Below, piece by piece: positions 25,175-35,282 of a stretch of DNA of 64,000 nt. A program made the position numbers and the translations under genes. Source of the DNA: Exophiala sp. HKRS030 (taxonomy: Eukaryota; Ascomycota; Eurotiomycetes; Chaetothyriales; Herpotrichiellaceae); assembly GCA_023897205.1 (NCBI GenBank), contig JAHWDD010000005.1:2046001-2110000 (forward strand), in the 5' to 3' direction. A model generated the notes under the pieces. It was not told where the DNA came from. It was given only the letters and a program-made list of their open reading frames with translations, and made no database searches. Every line of letters begins with the position of its first letter. The first letter of the stretch is position 1.

Positions 25175-25777
25175 CCGCGTCTGCTCACCTCTTGCAATCT
25201 AATAACCCACTTGAAGACACCCTTGAGAGCTGGGATACAATGCAAGAGAAAAGAGAAGTCCATCATGAACTATTTCCGCTTCATCACGCCACAGTCTTCA
25301 CATCTGAGGAATTATAGTCATGATGGTACATTATTCAAGCTTGACAATGTGAAAAATTCTCATGTTTGACTCTTTTTCCAAGGTCCGCGCGGTGCACGAC
25401 GTGCTAAGACAATAGTCTAGTCGCTATAGCCAGTGAAAGGCTCCTTCTTGCTAGGCCGCGGGCGTCATTTGATTGTCCTTGCCTCTTGCATCATCTGCAC
25501 GCTTCATCATTATTCTTCCCTTCTTTTCATCCTGTTGACCTGTTGCGTGTCTTCCTGAGGCGCTCTAGCAGCCACCCTTTCACTTGCTGTCACCTTGCTC
25601 CTTACCCTGTTCACTTTCTGTTGTCTCCTCGTTGTGTCTCATGCTGCAGGAAGCAGAAAAAGGTTGTCCGGTGCTGTTCCTTGTTTGTTTCGAGCTTTTG
25701 TTCTTTCTCTGTGGTTTCTATTTCAGTACTTACTTTCCTTTTTCCTTACAATCCCTGTACCACCGCACTGGTTCATC
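25175..25777. other. Intergenic region between BET2 and the C2H2 protein
   Basis: 603 bp with open, Cys/Phe-rich frames that run into the next gene from upstream. These look like pyrimidine-rich leader sequence, not coding sequence. Confidence 0.45.
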
Positions 25778-27478
25778 ATGGAAGCTGTTCTGGATCTGCT
25801 GAAATGCAGTATCTGCCCCAAGGAACCCTCTTTCAGCGATGTCTCCCATTTGCTTACGCATGTCAGCTCCAAAGGCCACTTGTCTCACCTCCACAAACTT
25901 CAGGTTCGAAGCCACCAAGAGCTTGAGGCCGGTTTGCTGCTCGCCAACTACAACACTTGGTACGATCAGCATGACCTAGCCAGGTTGCTCTCAGAGAGAA
26001 TGGTTTTGAAACAGGTCAAAAAGGCAGGAAGAAAGAAGATGGCTACCGAGCAGGGTGCTTATGTGGCAGAGAGTAGGACTTCAGTTCAACCTCTACAAGA
26101 TCAGGTAATACAGTCACGCCGAGGTGCCGAAAGCCGTGGCCAGAGACAAAAGAGAGCACCACGACCCCGTCGAAGCAAGGCTGTCGTGAATGACGATAGC
26201 GACTTTGACTACAGTCCGATCAAACGTTCAAGGTCTGGCTGACACAAGGGCTCTGTGTGTATGAACTGACCAAATATTAGTCGACCGAAACCTCGACGAT
26301 CTCAGGCAGCTTCTCCTGCCATTGGCAACCCTTACGTCAACGATGATGCTGCGGTCCTCCAAGGCCCCCAGCCTCTTGCTACCCCAGAGCACAGCAAGTT
26401 GAAGGGGACAATATGGCCAGGTATGGATTTATTCGACGCAGCTACCGACGAAATGAAAAGGAAGAGGAACCAGAAGAAAGACGGCTCGGTGGTCAGACAT
26501 ATGCAACGTCTAGCTGCTCTGGTTGAGCCTACCGAGGTGGTCTATTCTCCAAGTGGCAATATGATGAAAGCAAGACACATTGATGATCTCGAAGACGCAA
26601 GCAGCCTGATCGATGGGGAATCTCCAGTCCCGAAGACGAAGCAGGGTCGGCCTCGTAAGAGACAGCCACTTGCAGAGAGAGATACTAATGCTCCACGACT
26701 TGTCAAACGCAAACCGAGAAAGAGCCCCTCGAAGAAGCGAGCTCGTCAAGAATTGGACCAAAGCATACCTCCACTGCCTTATCTTCCGAGTTCATCGACT
26801 GGCGAGTCCTATGTCCTTGGTTCAAGGCTCTTCCAGATGGAAGATGACGAGGAAGACTGGAAACCCATGGTTGGCAACGGCTTACGCAAGAAACGTTCTT
26901 CTCAATTCACAATCTTCGATGACGGCAGTCCCGGCTATGGCCCTGCAACTCCAACGGATCAACGTCGTAACCCATTGCAGGCTGCACCGCCGTCATACTT
27001 GAACAGCGGTCGTCCACAGCTACCAACTATCTCGACCCCTTGGCTACAACCACAACACCAAGCCGGCGTGCAGTATGCAAGTCTCTGCAATGTTTATAGG
27101 CCGATGTCTCGTGATGCCCAAGCTTTCTACGATACAGGTAACAGCAAAGAAAATGATCTTCCGTTTACCAGTATTCAGCCAGACTACCGGACCATGGCCG
27201 CGAATCCTTTGTCATGGATATCACCAGTCCGAGATGGTATAAGCTTGACGAATCCATCGGAATCTCCCTTCAGCAACTTTTTTGGTGTTTTGCCAATGGG
27301 AGCACTTCATGAAGACCCATTTGTGTCCACTAAGAATCCTTTAGTCGAGCCATTGGAGCCTTTCGACCAGGGAATGCTAAGCCCAGATACCAAAATGGCG
27401 CAATCTCTTTTGCAGAACACAATAGATGATGAGGACTCCAAGCCGCAAATCGACGCACTTGCAGCTAGCACCCATTGA
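25778..27478 (+). CDS. Nuclear protein with N-terminal C2H2-like zinc finger and AT-hook-like motif
   Basis: Exons 25778-26232 and 26281-27478 encode 550 residues. No named family is recognised. The N-terminus has a C-x2-C-x5-F-x5-L-x2-H-x5-H pattern (C10, C13, H28, H34) followed by a conserved-looking helix with HLHKLQVRSHQELEAG. After it comes a basic, disordered stretch. A GRPRKR core, similar to an AT-hook, lies in the second exon, close to KRKPRKSPSKKRAR, which fits a nuclear localisation signal. The rest is Ser/Pro-rich. A chromatin or transcription role is an inference from these motifs. The intron is supported by frame and a CTGAC branch-like site, but its donor GTCTGG is unusual, so the exact boundary is less sure. 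Confidence 0.75.
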
Positions 27479-28125
27479 GTCGAGACAAAACCCAAGCTGA
27501 AATATGCAGGAAGATTGACTGCAGCTTTAGCAGATATCTCGCATGTGGCTTATCAAGGCATGAATATGTAAAACTGTCCCACGCTCTCTCTGAAGATATG
27601 CAAATCTTGATGTATCGATTGCTCACTGCATGTTCTTCAAACATGGGAAGATGGTGAAAAGGAACATGAGAATATTACCAGGGATTGAGGACATGTCATT
27701 CGCAGCATGGTTTACCTATTGCCCGAGAATGAACATAGATAGCGACAGAAAGGTAGCAAAAGTTTGATGTATGAGGTAGATACAAAATACATGTGACGCT
27801 GATTCTACGGCCTTTACTGTTGGTGGTGAAAGCACCATGCTCCTCAGTTGAGTCCTCCATGGTCGTTGATCGCCCTCTGAGTATAATACCTGATAGGTAT
27901 AAAGCACTCCCTCAGGTAGTCAGTCACTAATACTCGTCTCGTACTTGTGTCTGGCGGATACTACGGAGTATTCGCCCCCCAAATGCTTTACGCGACGCGT
28001 CTCCGCCGCAATTCGCGCGTTTTCATTCGCTCATGAAATGTATCACACCAAAGGAGTAATGATATTGTCTACACCAATCCTCACCACAAGACCTTCGTTT
28101 CAATTCAAGTCAATTAAATGGCAAC
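27479..28125. promoter_or_regulatory. Promoter region of MSH3
   Basis: 647 bp between the C2H2 gene and MSH3, with no gene. It carries a TACGGAGTA motif at 27962-27970 and MCB-like sites at 27989-28001. Confidence 0.5.
27994..28001. promoter_or_regulatory. MluI cell-cycle box (GACGCGTC) upstream of MSH3
   Basis: GACGCGTC lies about 125 bp before the MSH3 ATG and overlaps the longer string TACGCGACGCGTC. The ACGCGACGCG core is identical to that upstream of MCM7 (7564-7573). MBF control is an inference. Confidence 0.5.
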
Positions 28126-31100
28126 ATGAAGTCTGTGCAAAAGAAGCAACAGACCTTGTCGTCTTTTTTCAGAAAACCTGCCCCTAATCCTGTGACTCGA
28201 GTCGAGGAGGATACCGACGACGACGATGTCCAACTACCATCCGCAAAGAGGAGGCGAATAACTCCCATTGAAAGCGACCTCCTCGATGGTGCTGACGAAG
28301 AAATTCAACATACCGAACAAGATGAGAGGACTCTGAGACCCGTCTCTGCAAACGAACAAAACATGGTCACAGCCTCAAATGACCTCTGCTCGACAGATCG
28401 AACCTCGAAATACCTATTCTCCTCTCCTCCTCTACAAGAAAATCAGAACGGCGAAGACAAACGTCGAAAGGAAGAATTGCATCGTAGATTCGTGAAGAAA
28501 CTTGGAAAGCCGGATAGCATAGCTGAGATCAAGAGACGCAATCGGGCACTAGAAGAAGACGCGGAGGAAAATGATGAAGCCGATGGAGAGCCAACAGAAG
28601 AAGCACCGAAACTCACGGCTCGGGCGAAGGGTGCCAAAAAAGGTGGTAGCAAACTCACACCAATGGAGAAACAGGTGATAGAGATTAAACAGGCAAACAT
28701 GGACACCCTGCTCGTTGTGGAGGTTGGTTACAAGTTTCGCTTCTTTGGTGAAGATGCCAGAATTGCCGCCAAAGAGCTGGGTATCGTTTGCATACCTGGG
28801 AAGTATCGTTATGACGAGCACCACTCCGAAGCGCATCTGGATCGCTTTGCGTCCGCTAGTATCCCTGTGCATCGACTCCATGTCCACGTCAAGAGGTTGG
28901 TTTCGGCTGGTCACAAAGTTGGTGTGGTTCGTCAGCTTGAGACTGCTGCTCTCAAGGCTGTTGGTGACAACAGGAACGCTCCTTTTGTGCGAAAGCTCAC
29001 CAATTTGTACACAAAAGGCACCTACATCGACGATATCGAGGGAATCGAGGAAGATAACCGAGCAAATCCTGCTCTTCAGTCACCATCGACGGGCTTCCTC
29101 TTGTGCATGACTGAAGTCAACGTTAAGGGCTATGGAAATGACGAGAAGGTCCATATTGGTCTTGTTGCTGTCCAACCTGCCACTGGTGATATCGTGTATG
29201 ACGACTTTGAGGATGGATTCATGCGAAGTGAAGTCGAAACAAGATTACTCCACATTGCACCGTGCGAGTTCCTGGTCGTCGGTGAGGTATCAAGAGCGAC
29301 AGAAAAACTAATTACTCACCTATCGGGAAACAAGACGAATGTCTTCGGAGACAAAATCCGTGTCGAGCGAGTCGATAAGCAGAAGACCATGGCAGCACAA
29401 GCCCACAGCCATGTGTCAACCTTTTATGCTGAAAGATTGAGGGATACTCAATCCGGACAGAATAAAGCCATAAATATATTCGACAAAATCCTGGGCCTGC
29501 CGGAACATGTGCTGATCTGCTTGTCAGCTATGATCAAGCACCTGTCTGAGTACGGCCTCGAGAATGTATTTCAGCTCGAGAAATATTTCCAACCTTTCTC
29601 CGCTCGATCTCATATGCTGCTGAATGGGAACACCCTGACGAGTCTCGAGATCTATCAGAACCAAACTGACCAGTCTACCAAAGGCAGTTTGTACTGGATG
29701 ATGGACCGGACGCAGACAAAATTTGGTGGTAGATTACTTCGAAAATGGGTTGGTCGCCCGTTGTTGGACCAACGTCTTATCGAAGAACGACTTGATGCCG
29801 TCGAGGAGCTTCTTGATTCTGCAAGAGCGGTCAACGTCGAGAAATTACGCCATGTCCTCTCGAAGATGAGGACCGACCTCGAAAAGAGTCTTATTAGAAT
29901 CTACTACGGCAAATGCACTCGCCCTGAACTATTGAACGTCCTTCAATCTCTACAATTCCTCGCCACCGAATTCGGCCATGTCACCGATGCAGCATCTACA
30001 GGTTTCACCTCCCACCTTATCTCGTCTGCCCTCATTTCTCTTCCCTGTATACTGACAGAAGTGATTGGTTATCTGGACAAGATCAATCTCTCTGCCGCAA
30101 AGTCTGACGACAAGTACGATTTCTTCGCCGAGTCTGCCGAAACTGAGGAGATCACGGAACACAAACTTGGCATTGCTGGGATTCAGCACGACCTGGAGAC
30201 GTTTCGCACCACTGCTGCCGAGAGGTTGGGCAAAAAGCGCCCAGTTGACTACAATACCGTCGCGGGTATAGACTATCTCATCGAAGTTGAGAACTCTTCT
30301 GCGACCATCAAAAAAGTCCCTGCCTCATGGGTGAAGATCTCCGGCACGAAGAAAGTCTCACGTTTCCACGCTCCTGAAGTTGTGAAGCTAATACGCGAGC
30401 GTGATCAGCATAAAGAGTCTCTTGCGGCGGAATGTGACACGGCGTTCATGGCTCTCCTTGCCGACATAAGTACAAAATATCAGCTGTTCAGGGACACCAT
30501 CCAAAGCCTTGCGACCTTGGATTGTCTATTGTCTCTGGCCAAGCTCGGCAGCCAGTCGGGATACGCGAGGCCAAGTTTTACAAAGGACATCAAGATCGAT
30601 GTTGTCGGGGCACGACATCCGATGGTCGAACAGCTCCTTCTGGACAGCTATGTGCCCAACGACATTTCTCTGTCGAGCGACGCGACTCGTGCCCTGCTCG
30701 TCACCGGCCCGAACATGGGCGGCAAGAGCTCGTACGTGAGGTCGGTCGCTTTGGTATGCATCATGGCGCAGATCGGATCGTTGGTGCCGTGTGAGTCTGC
30801 GACCCTGGGCATCCTCGACGCCGTGTTCACGCGGATGGGTGCCTTTGACAACATGCTGAGTGGGGAGAGTACGTTCATGGTCGAGTTGAGCGAGACGAGC
30901 GACATTCTGAAACTGGCCACGGAGAGGAGTCTGGTCGTTCTCGACGAGCTGGGTCGCGGGACGAGCACGCACGACGGCGTGGCGATTGCGAGTGCCGTGC
31001 TCGATTACCTGTTCCGAGAGAAAAAGTGCCTGACCCTCTTCATCACGCACTACCAGGTCCTCGCGCGCATGGAGGCCGGGTTCGAGGCCGGCGAGTTGCG

Positions 31101-31398
31101 AAACGTCCACATGCGCTTCACCGAGGGCGGGGAGAAGGACACGGTGACGTTCTTGTACGAGGTCGGCGAGGGCGTGGCGCACAGGAGCTATGGCTTGAAC
31201 GTGGCGAGGCTGGCGAACCTGGGGGGCGGCGTCATCGAGACCGCCAGGTGCAAGAGCAGGGAGTTGGAGGACAAGACGCGGGCGAGGCAGGTCGGGAGCA
31301 TGGCCAGGTGGTTGCTCGAAGACGCCAGTGATCGGCAGATGGACAGGATGGCTGGGGACAGGCTGGATTGGCTCGTCGAGGGTATCGAGATGCTGTGA
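28126..31398 (+). CDS. MSH3: DNA mismatch repair protein Msh3
   Basis: A single uninterrupted exon encodes 1090 residues. Msh3 pairs with Msh2 (MutSbeta) to recognise insertion/deletion loops and some recombination intermediates. A PCNA-interacting box QQTLSSFF lies at residues 9-16, followed by a charged disordered linker. The mismatch-binding domain has the Msh3-type [10 protein letters not shown] segment in place of the Msh6 Phe-x-Glu. The lever and clamp regions follow. The ATPase has Walker [10 protein letters not shown] at about residue 861, the signature STFMVELSE, Walker [16 protein letters not shown] and the ITHY motif. The last ~250 codons are strikingly richer in G/C-ending codons than the first part. 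It lies 464 bp from RAD7 in convergent orientation, in a repair-gene block. Confidence 0.97.
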   Translation: MKSVQKKQQTLSSFFRKPAPNPVTRVEEDTDDDDVQLPSAKRRRITPIESDLLDGADEEIQHTEQDERTLRPVSANEQNMVTASNDLCSTDRTSKYLFSSPPLQENQNGEDKRRKEELHRRFVKKLGKPDSIAEIKRRNRALEEDAEENDEADGEPTEEAPKLTARAKGAKKGGSKLTPMEKQVIEIKQANMDTLLVVEVGYKFRFFGEDARIAAKELGIVCIPGKYRYDEHHSEAHLDRFASASIPVHRLHVHVKRLVSAGHKVGVVRQLETAALKAVGDNRNAPFVRKLTNLYTKGTYIDDIEGIEEDNRANPALQSPSTGFLLCMTEVNVKGYGNDEKVHIGLVAVQPATGDIVYDDFEDGFMRSEVETRLLHIAPCEFLVVGEVSRATEKLITHLSGNKTNVFGDKIRVERVDKQKTMAAQAHSHVSTFYAERLRDTQSGQNKAINIFDKILGLPEHVLICLSAMIKHLSEYGLENVFQLEKYFQPFSARSHMLLNGNTLTSLEIYQNQTDQSTKGSLYWMMDRTQTKFGGRLLRKWVGRPLLDQRLIEERLDAVEELLDSARAVNVEKLRHVLSKMRTDLEKSLIRIYYGKCTRPELLNVLQSLQFLATEFGHVTDAASTGFTSHLISSALISLPCILTEVIGYLDKINLSAAKSDDKYDFFAESAETEEITEHKLGIAGIQHDLETFRTTAAERLGKKRPVDYNTVAGIDYLIEVENSSATIKKVPASWVKISGTKKVSRFHAPEVVKLIRERDQHKESLAAECDTAFMALLADISTKYQLFRDTIQSLATLDCLLSLAKLGSQSGYARPSFTKDIKIDVVGARHPMVEQLLLDSYVPNDISLSSDATRALLVTGPNMGGKSSYVRSVALVCIMAQIGSLVPCESATLGILDAVFTRMGAFDNMLSGESTFMVELSETSDILKLATERSLVVLDELGRGTSTHDGVAIASAVLDYLFREKKCLTLFITHYQVLARMEAGFEAGELRNVHMRFTEGGEKDTVTFLYEVGEGVAHRSYGLNVARLANLGGGVIETARCKSRELEDKTRARQVGSMARWLLEDASDRQMDRMAGDRLDWLVEGIEML

Positions 31399-31862
31399 TC
31401 ACGGCGCCGACGGATGGGTCTGGACAACAATGCGTGTTGGGCGAGACGGTTGAACCTCTCTGGCCGACGCGCGGCTTGATCGTTCTACAGAAAATATGCT
31501 GGACATCCCCAGTGGAAGAAAGAGCACTTCGTCCTTTGTAATACAATAGTTTCAATTCGCCTTATGTATTTCCTCCAGTCTGGAGTAGAAAACTAAAAGC
31601 CTCGGCCTTTTCTCATTCCCGTCAGGAGGTCATCAGGCGTCTCATAGGCATTCAATTCGTGCTTTTCGTTGAAAGCCTTCAATTAATCAATGTCGTCGTA
31701 AGTGCCCGATCCATTTTCGAACGGGCAAATCACCACTACTTGTGTCCGCGCTCGCTCTCATCTCCCCTCGTAATAATACTCATACACAAGAGCCGCAATG
31801 CGCCGGGATTAATCACCTCTGATCTCTAGACCATCGTGACCATCAAAGACGCTTTATGTTGC
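31399..31862. other. Convergent intergenic region, MSH3 and RAD7
   Basis: 464 bp between two stop codons. No gene or RNA is seen. Confidence 0.5.
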
Positions 31863-33773
31863 CTATGACATTACCATTTGTACATCGCCCTCGCGTACGA
31901 TGTTGTCCTGCGGATTGGGAAGACCAATGACGGCGATACCGGCAGGGATGACGGCTTGTCTGGCGTTGAAACACGCAAAGACGGCCAGCTTTGCAAGTGA
32001 AGGACAGCTCTTGAAGATACCGACCAGGACCACCTCGTCGACTTGCGTCACGAACGAGAGGTCAATGTCTGTCAATGCAGGGTATCTCTTGAGACCGTCG
32101 AATGCTTCGAGGAGTGCCGCGTGCGTGATGTGTCGACAAGACTTCAGATCGAGGGTCTTGAGTCGCGGACCAGAGTGGTTCATCAACGCCGTCAGGGCCA
32201 GCGAGCCGAAGCCGACAGGGTCGTCTTCTGGACCATCTGGATTCATGCTGTCAATGTCTCGGTTATCTGCAAAGTCCGCATAGACAAGGGGTGGGAAGGG
32301 GCAGTTGTTGTCGAAGAGGCCCGCAAAGGCGCCGTCGGTACAGAGACTGCTTCCTCGAATACGGAGCTTGCTTAATCTGGTGCAGCTGGATTTGATTGCG
32401 TCGAGGACAGTGTCATCAAGTTCGCTGAACTCTTCAAGACATAGTGTGCGGAGATTGTGGCCAACGGTAGAGACGAGTTTGGAAAGGGTGTCTGCTGATG
32501 TGTCTTGAGCAATGGCTAGAGTCAGGTGCTCCAGTTGGGTGAGGGCGCAGAAAGATTCCAGGGATTCTTCGGTCACGTAGGAGCACGATCTCAGTTTGAG
32601 TCGTTTCAGGTTGGGACAATTCTTGACGAGTTCCTTGATAGTGTCGTCTCTCAGGGAGTCGTTGAGTTCGGACAGCTTGAGACTCTCGAGTTGAGGTCCA
32701 AGAGAACGAAAGAGTTCAATCCACGCATTGTCCGACACCAGATTAGTTGCACCAAGTTGTAGATGTCGAATCTTCTTGCACTTGTCGGCCATGTACATGA
32801 TGACGTCGTCTTTGAGTTGGCCAGCAAATCGCAGGTTGACGCTTTCGAGATTTGGCATGAACGCAAAGATCTTCTGGAAATCCTCTTTCTCCAGTTTGCC
32901 GCAGTCGTAAACGTTGATTCTATCCACGTCTGGACGTAGGAATAGCTCGAGGACACGAGGAGTGAAGACCCTCTGTTTGGAGAAGATCTGGCTCAACCGA
33001 TCGAGCAGGTATTGCGGCATGTCGCCGAACTCGTCAATGTCGTGGGCAACGTTGGCCACATGGCGGACACAGATCTCGAGCAGGCTTTTGGCGCCAGGCT
33101 TGACATCTCCCATCATGCGATCGCTCTCGGTCTGTCGGCGGCGACCCCGAGGAGCAGCGACCTTCTTCTTTGCAGCCTTGGCTTCCTTCTTCTTCTCGTC
33201 CTTTAATTCTTTTGAACATTTTGTGCACAAGAGGCCGCCGTCTGGACCCGTACCACTATATGGAGTGACGGTGAATCTCTTTCCACAGACCTCGCAATTA
33301 TCGAGTTGACCTGGGAGGGGTTTTGACTTGGCCAGCATGCTTTTAGCGAGCTCGTCATCGTCTTGTTCAAAATCGTCGTCCTGTTCGTGCTTGCGACGCT
33401 TGAACTCTTTGCTCTGCTTGATCTTCAAGAGGGCCTTTTCTTCTTTTCTCTTTCTCTTTTGGCGCTCTACGATGTCATCCTCGTCTTCTTCATCCTCATT
33501 CTCCTTGTCGTCATTCTCCTTGTCGTCATTCTCCTTGTCGTCATTCTCCTTGTCGTCATTGTTGTTCTGCGCATTATGTTGAGCCTGGCGCTCTGCTTCT
33601 TGCACTCGACGCTGATAGTCTTGGTGAATCTGCTGTGCGGAGATGTTATGGGAAGCAAGGAAGTCTGTGAGGGCTGACTGTGGTCCACGAATGCGGTTTG
33701 CGGCGGCATTGTTGTTGTTGTTGATACGTCGGTTGGCCCTGGATCTAAGAGTCAATTGCGGAGTCGAGCGCAT
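31863..33773 (-). CDS. RAD7: Nucleotide excision repair protein Rad7 (LRR protein)
   Basis: One exon encodes 636 residues. In yeast Rad7 forms a complex with the Snf2-type ATPase Rad16 for global genome excision repair, and it also acts with a cullin ubiquitin ligase. The N-terminus has the family segment RIRGPQSALTDFLASHNIS. Next come a disordered acidic region with a four-fold NDDKE-type repeat, then a small zinc-binding element (CEVCGKRF..LLCTKCSKE), then a leucine-rich repeat domain from about residue 250 to the end with repeated L..L.LxxC/N units. The ATG at 33773 is the only start giving the conserved N-terminus. Upstream, at 33985-34032, is a ~50-bp element repeated before RAD16, the gene of its partner. 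Confidence 0.94.
   Translation of the reverse strand: MRSTPQLTLRSRANRRINNNNNAAANRIRGPQSALTDFLASHNISAQQIHQDYQRRVQEAERQAQHNAQNNNDDKENDDKENDDKENDDKENEDEEDEDDIVERQKRKRKEEKALLKIKQSKEFKRRKHEQDDDFEQDDDELAKSMLAKSKPLPGQLDNCEVCGKRFTVTPYSGTGPDGGLLCTKCSKELKDEKKKEAKAAKKKVAAPRGRRRQTESDRMMGDVKPGAKSLLEICVRHVANVAHDIDEFGDMPQYLLDRLSQIFSKQRVFTPRVLELFLRPDVDRINVYDCGKLEKEDFQKIFAFMPNLESVNLRFAGQLKDDVIMYMADKCKKIRHLQLGATNLVSDNAWIELFRSLGPQLESLKLSELNDSLRDDTIKELVKNCPNLKRLKLRSCSYVTEESLESFCALTQLEHLTLAIAQDTSADTLSKLVSTVGHNLRTLCLEEFSELDDTVLDAIKSSCTRLSKLRIRGSSLCTDGAFAGLFDNNCPFPPLVYADFADNRDIDSMNPDGPEDDPVGFGSLALTALMNHSGPRLKTLDLKSCRHITHAALLEAFDGLKRYPALTDIDLSFVTQVDEVVLVGIFKSCPSLAKLAVFACFNARQAVIPAGIAVIGLPNPQDNIVREGDVQMVMS
33496..33555 (-). 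repeat. 15-bp in-frame minisatellite within RAD7
   Basis: Four perfect tandem units of TCATTCTCCTTGTCG (top strand) lie inside the RAD7 coding sequence and give the acidic-basic repeat NDDKE four times. As 15 is a multiple of three, unit gain or loss keeps the frame. Confidence 0.97.
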
Positions 33774-33984
33774 TGTAGATGAGAAGACTTACATCGTTGG
33801 CAATCAGACCGATGGTAACCACCGATGTGCGATGTGGACCGGGATAAAAATTCTTGGTAGCAAGGTAGGAAGAAGCCAAAGGTTGAACAAATGATGCTAG
33901 GCAGTCGATCTATCCGTACAGAGGATCGCAGTCGGCGAAAAAAGCGCCACTCACTACGCGGTCCAGGCGCAATGCACTTCATTA

Positions 33985-34032
33985 ATGCAGCCACTTTACA
34001 CGTCGTTCACGTGACTGCGCGTCCTAGCACTA
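33985..34032 (+). promoter_or_regulatory. Left copy of ~50-bp direct repeat, RAD7 upstream region
   Basis: 48 bp that match 41353-41402 at 43 of 48 aligned bases, with two single-base gaps and the same orientation on the top strand. It contains the palindrome TCACGTGA (34007-34014), a bHLH/Cbf1-type E-box, followed by GCGCGTCC. It starts 212 bp upstream of the RAD7 ATG and is the presumed RAD7 promoter element. Repeat identity is seen directly; factor binding is inferred. Confidence 0.85.
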
Positions 34033-34275
34033 CTTGCGGCTGTCGTCAACCGCCTCTTCTCCAGTGACGGAAATACTTTCTGTACGATACACTCTCCCTA
34101 TCGTTGCTTTGGCGACAGTCCACCGGCATCAAATGGTCTACTGATCCCAACTGATCCCAAGTCATCTCTAAAACTCGAACAATAAACACTTTGCGTTACC
34201 CCTGTATACTGCTATCAGATTACAGCCATCCCCCTCGGGAAAACTGGTACCCTGCGGTCCAACCTTCCTGCTGGC

Positions 34276-35282
34276 CTACTTGTCCTTCCCGGTAGCCGTT
34301 ATGCCCTTTGTTTCCGTGTCCAGCGGCTCCAGAAACATGGGCTCCTGACCCGCGTGTACATGTTCCTGTGGGATGCCTCGTGTTGGGCTCTTCTTTCCCA
34401 GAAGGCCAAGGACAATGATCTTGAGCTGGTGTCTGCCGTCCCAGAGTGGATAGAAGGTGACGAGAAAGAAAGTGAAAAAAGCGTAAATGATGCAAACGAC
34501 GATCCAGCCGGTGAAGAACTGTCAAGTGGCCCGAACAAAGTCAGAAAATGCTTTCTTCACTAATTGCCTACAAAACTTGTACAGGAGATAACGAGCTTAT
34601 CTTCTTCGAAAAGACGTATCGTGAACCGTACATAGCATACGGCCAGATGATCCAGACACCAACAAACATAGCAACACCGGCGAAGGAGGCAAACTTGCTC
34701 ATCTTTTTCATCTTCTTGATCATGGCGGGGCTGAGCATTTGGGCCCGCTTGTTGGCTTCGATCTCCTCGGCGTTGAGATCATCAGTGATCAGCTCGACTT
34801 CAAACAACTTGTTCCAGTCGAACGATGCAGGCTGTGTGTGTAATAAAGCGGCGAATGTCAGCAAAACTTAATGCTTTTGAAGAACGAACTGAGACTAGAT
34901 CTCGCAACAGAGAAAAGTTGGATTTCTTTCTTACCTTGATCAGTGAGATGGCCACGGTGTATATGGCAGGTGAGACAAAGGATGCGATGACCCCGTACAT
35001 GCAGGAAAGCTGCGACCCACTGGTGGTCACATTGACGACGCCGTAGAGTGCCTTGGTAGCCCCGAGCCAGACAGCAAAGCCGGTCATCATGCCGAGAATT
35101 TGGGAGACAATGGCAGCTGTCTTAGTCTGACCCTTCCAAAGGACTGTGAGGACGGTGGGAACGATTCCTGGACATGTCACCACGCCGAGGAAATAATCCA
35201 GCCACGCCAGAGACAGTCCGATGTAGTACAGCATAATGGAAAAGCCGCCGGCAAATAACGCAAACCCAACGACACTTGGGAC
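34276..35282 (-). pseudogene. 5'-truncated DUR3-type urea/sodium-solute symporter relic
   Basis: Three coding blocks on the minus strand, 35282-34935, 34831 to about 34590, and 34518-34276, read as the C-terminal part of a Dur3-like urea transporter: membrane spans, YGVVNVTTSGS, the WIIWPYAMYGSRYVFSKK segment and the last span FFTGWIVVCIIYAFF. The family is about 700 residues; only about 280 remain. The homology stops at 35282, just after an in-frame TGA, exactly where aminotransferase homology begins on the other strand. The middle block lacks a clear donor after FSKK (AAGAAGATAAGC where a GTAAG-type site is expected); readthrough would reach a stop. I therefore call it a non-functional relic. 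Sodium-solute symporter assignment is firm; urea specificity is less so. Confidence 0.75.

Noticed and set aside
33771..33800. Upstream GTAAGT near the RAD7 start suggesting an extra first exon
   Set aside because: The sequence upstream of that donor has an in-frame stop and no ATG, while the unspliced ATG at 33773 gives a good N-terminus.
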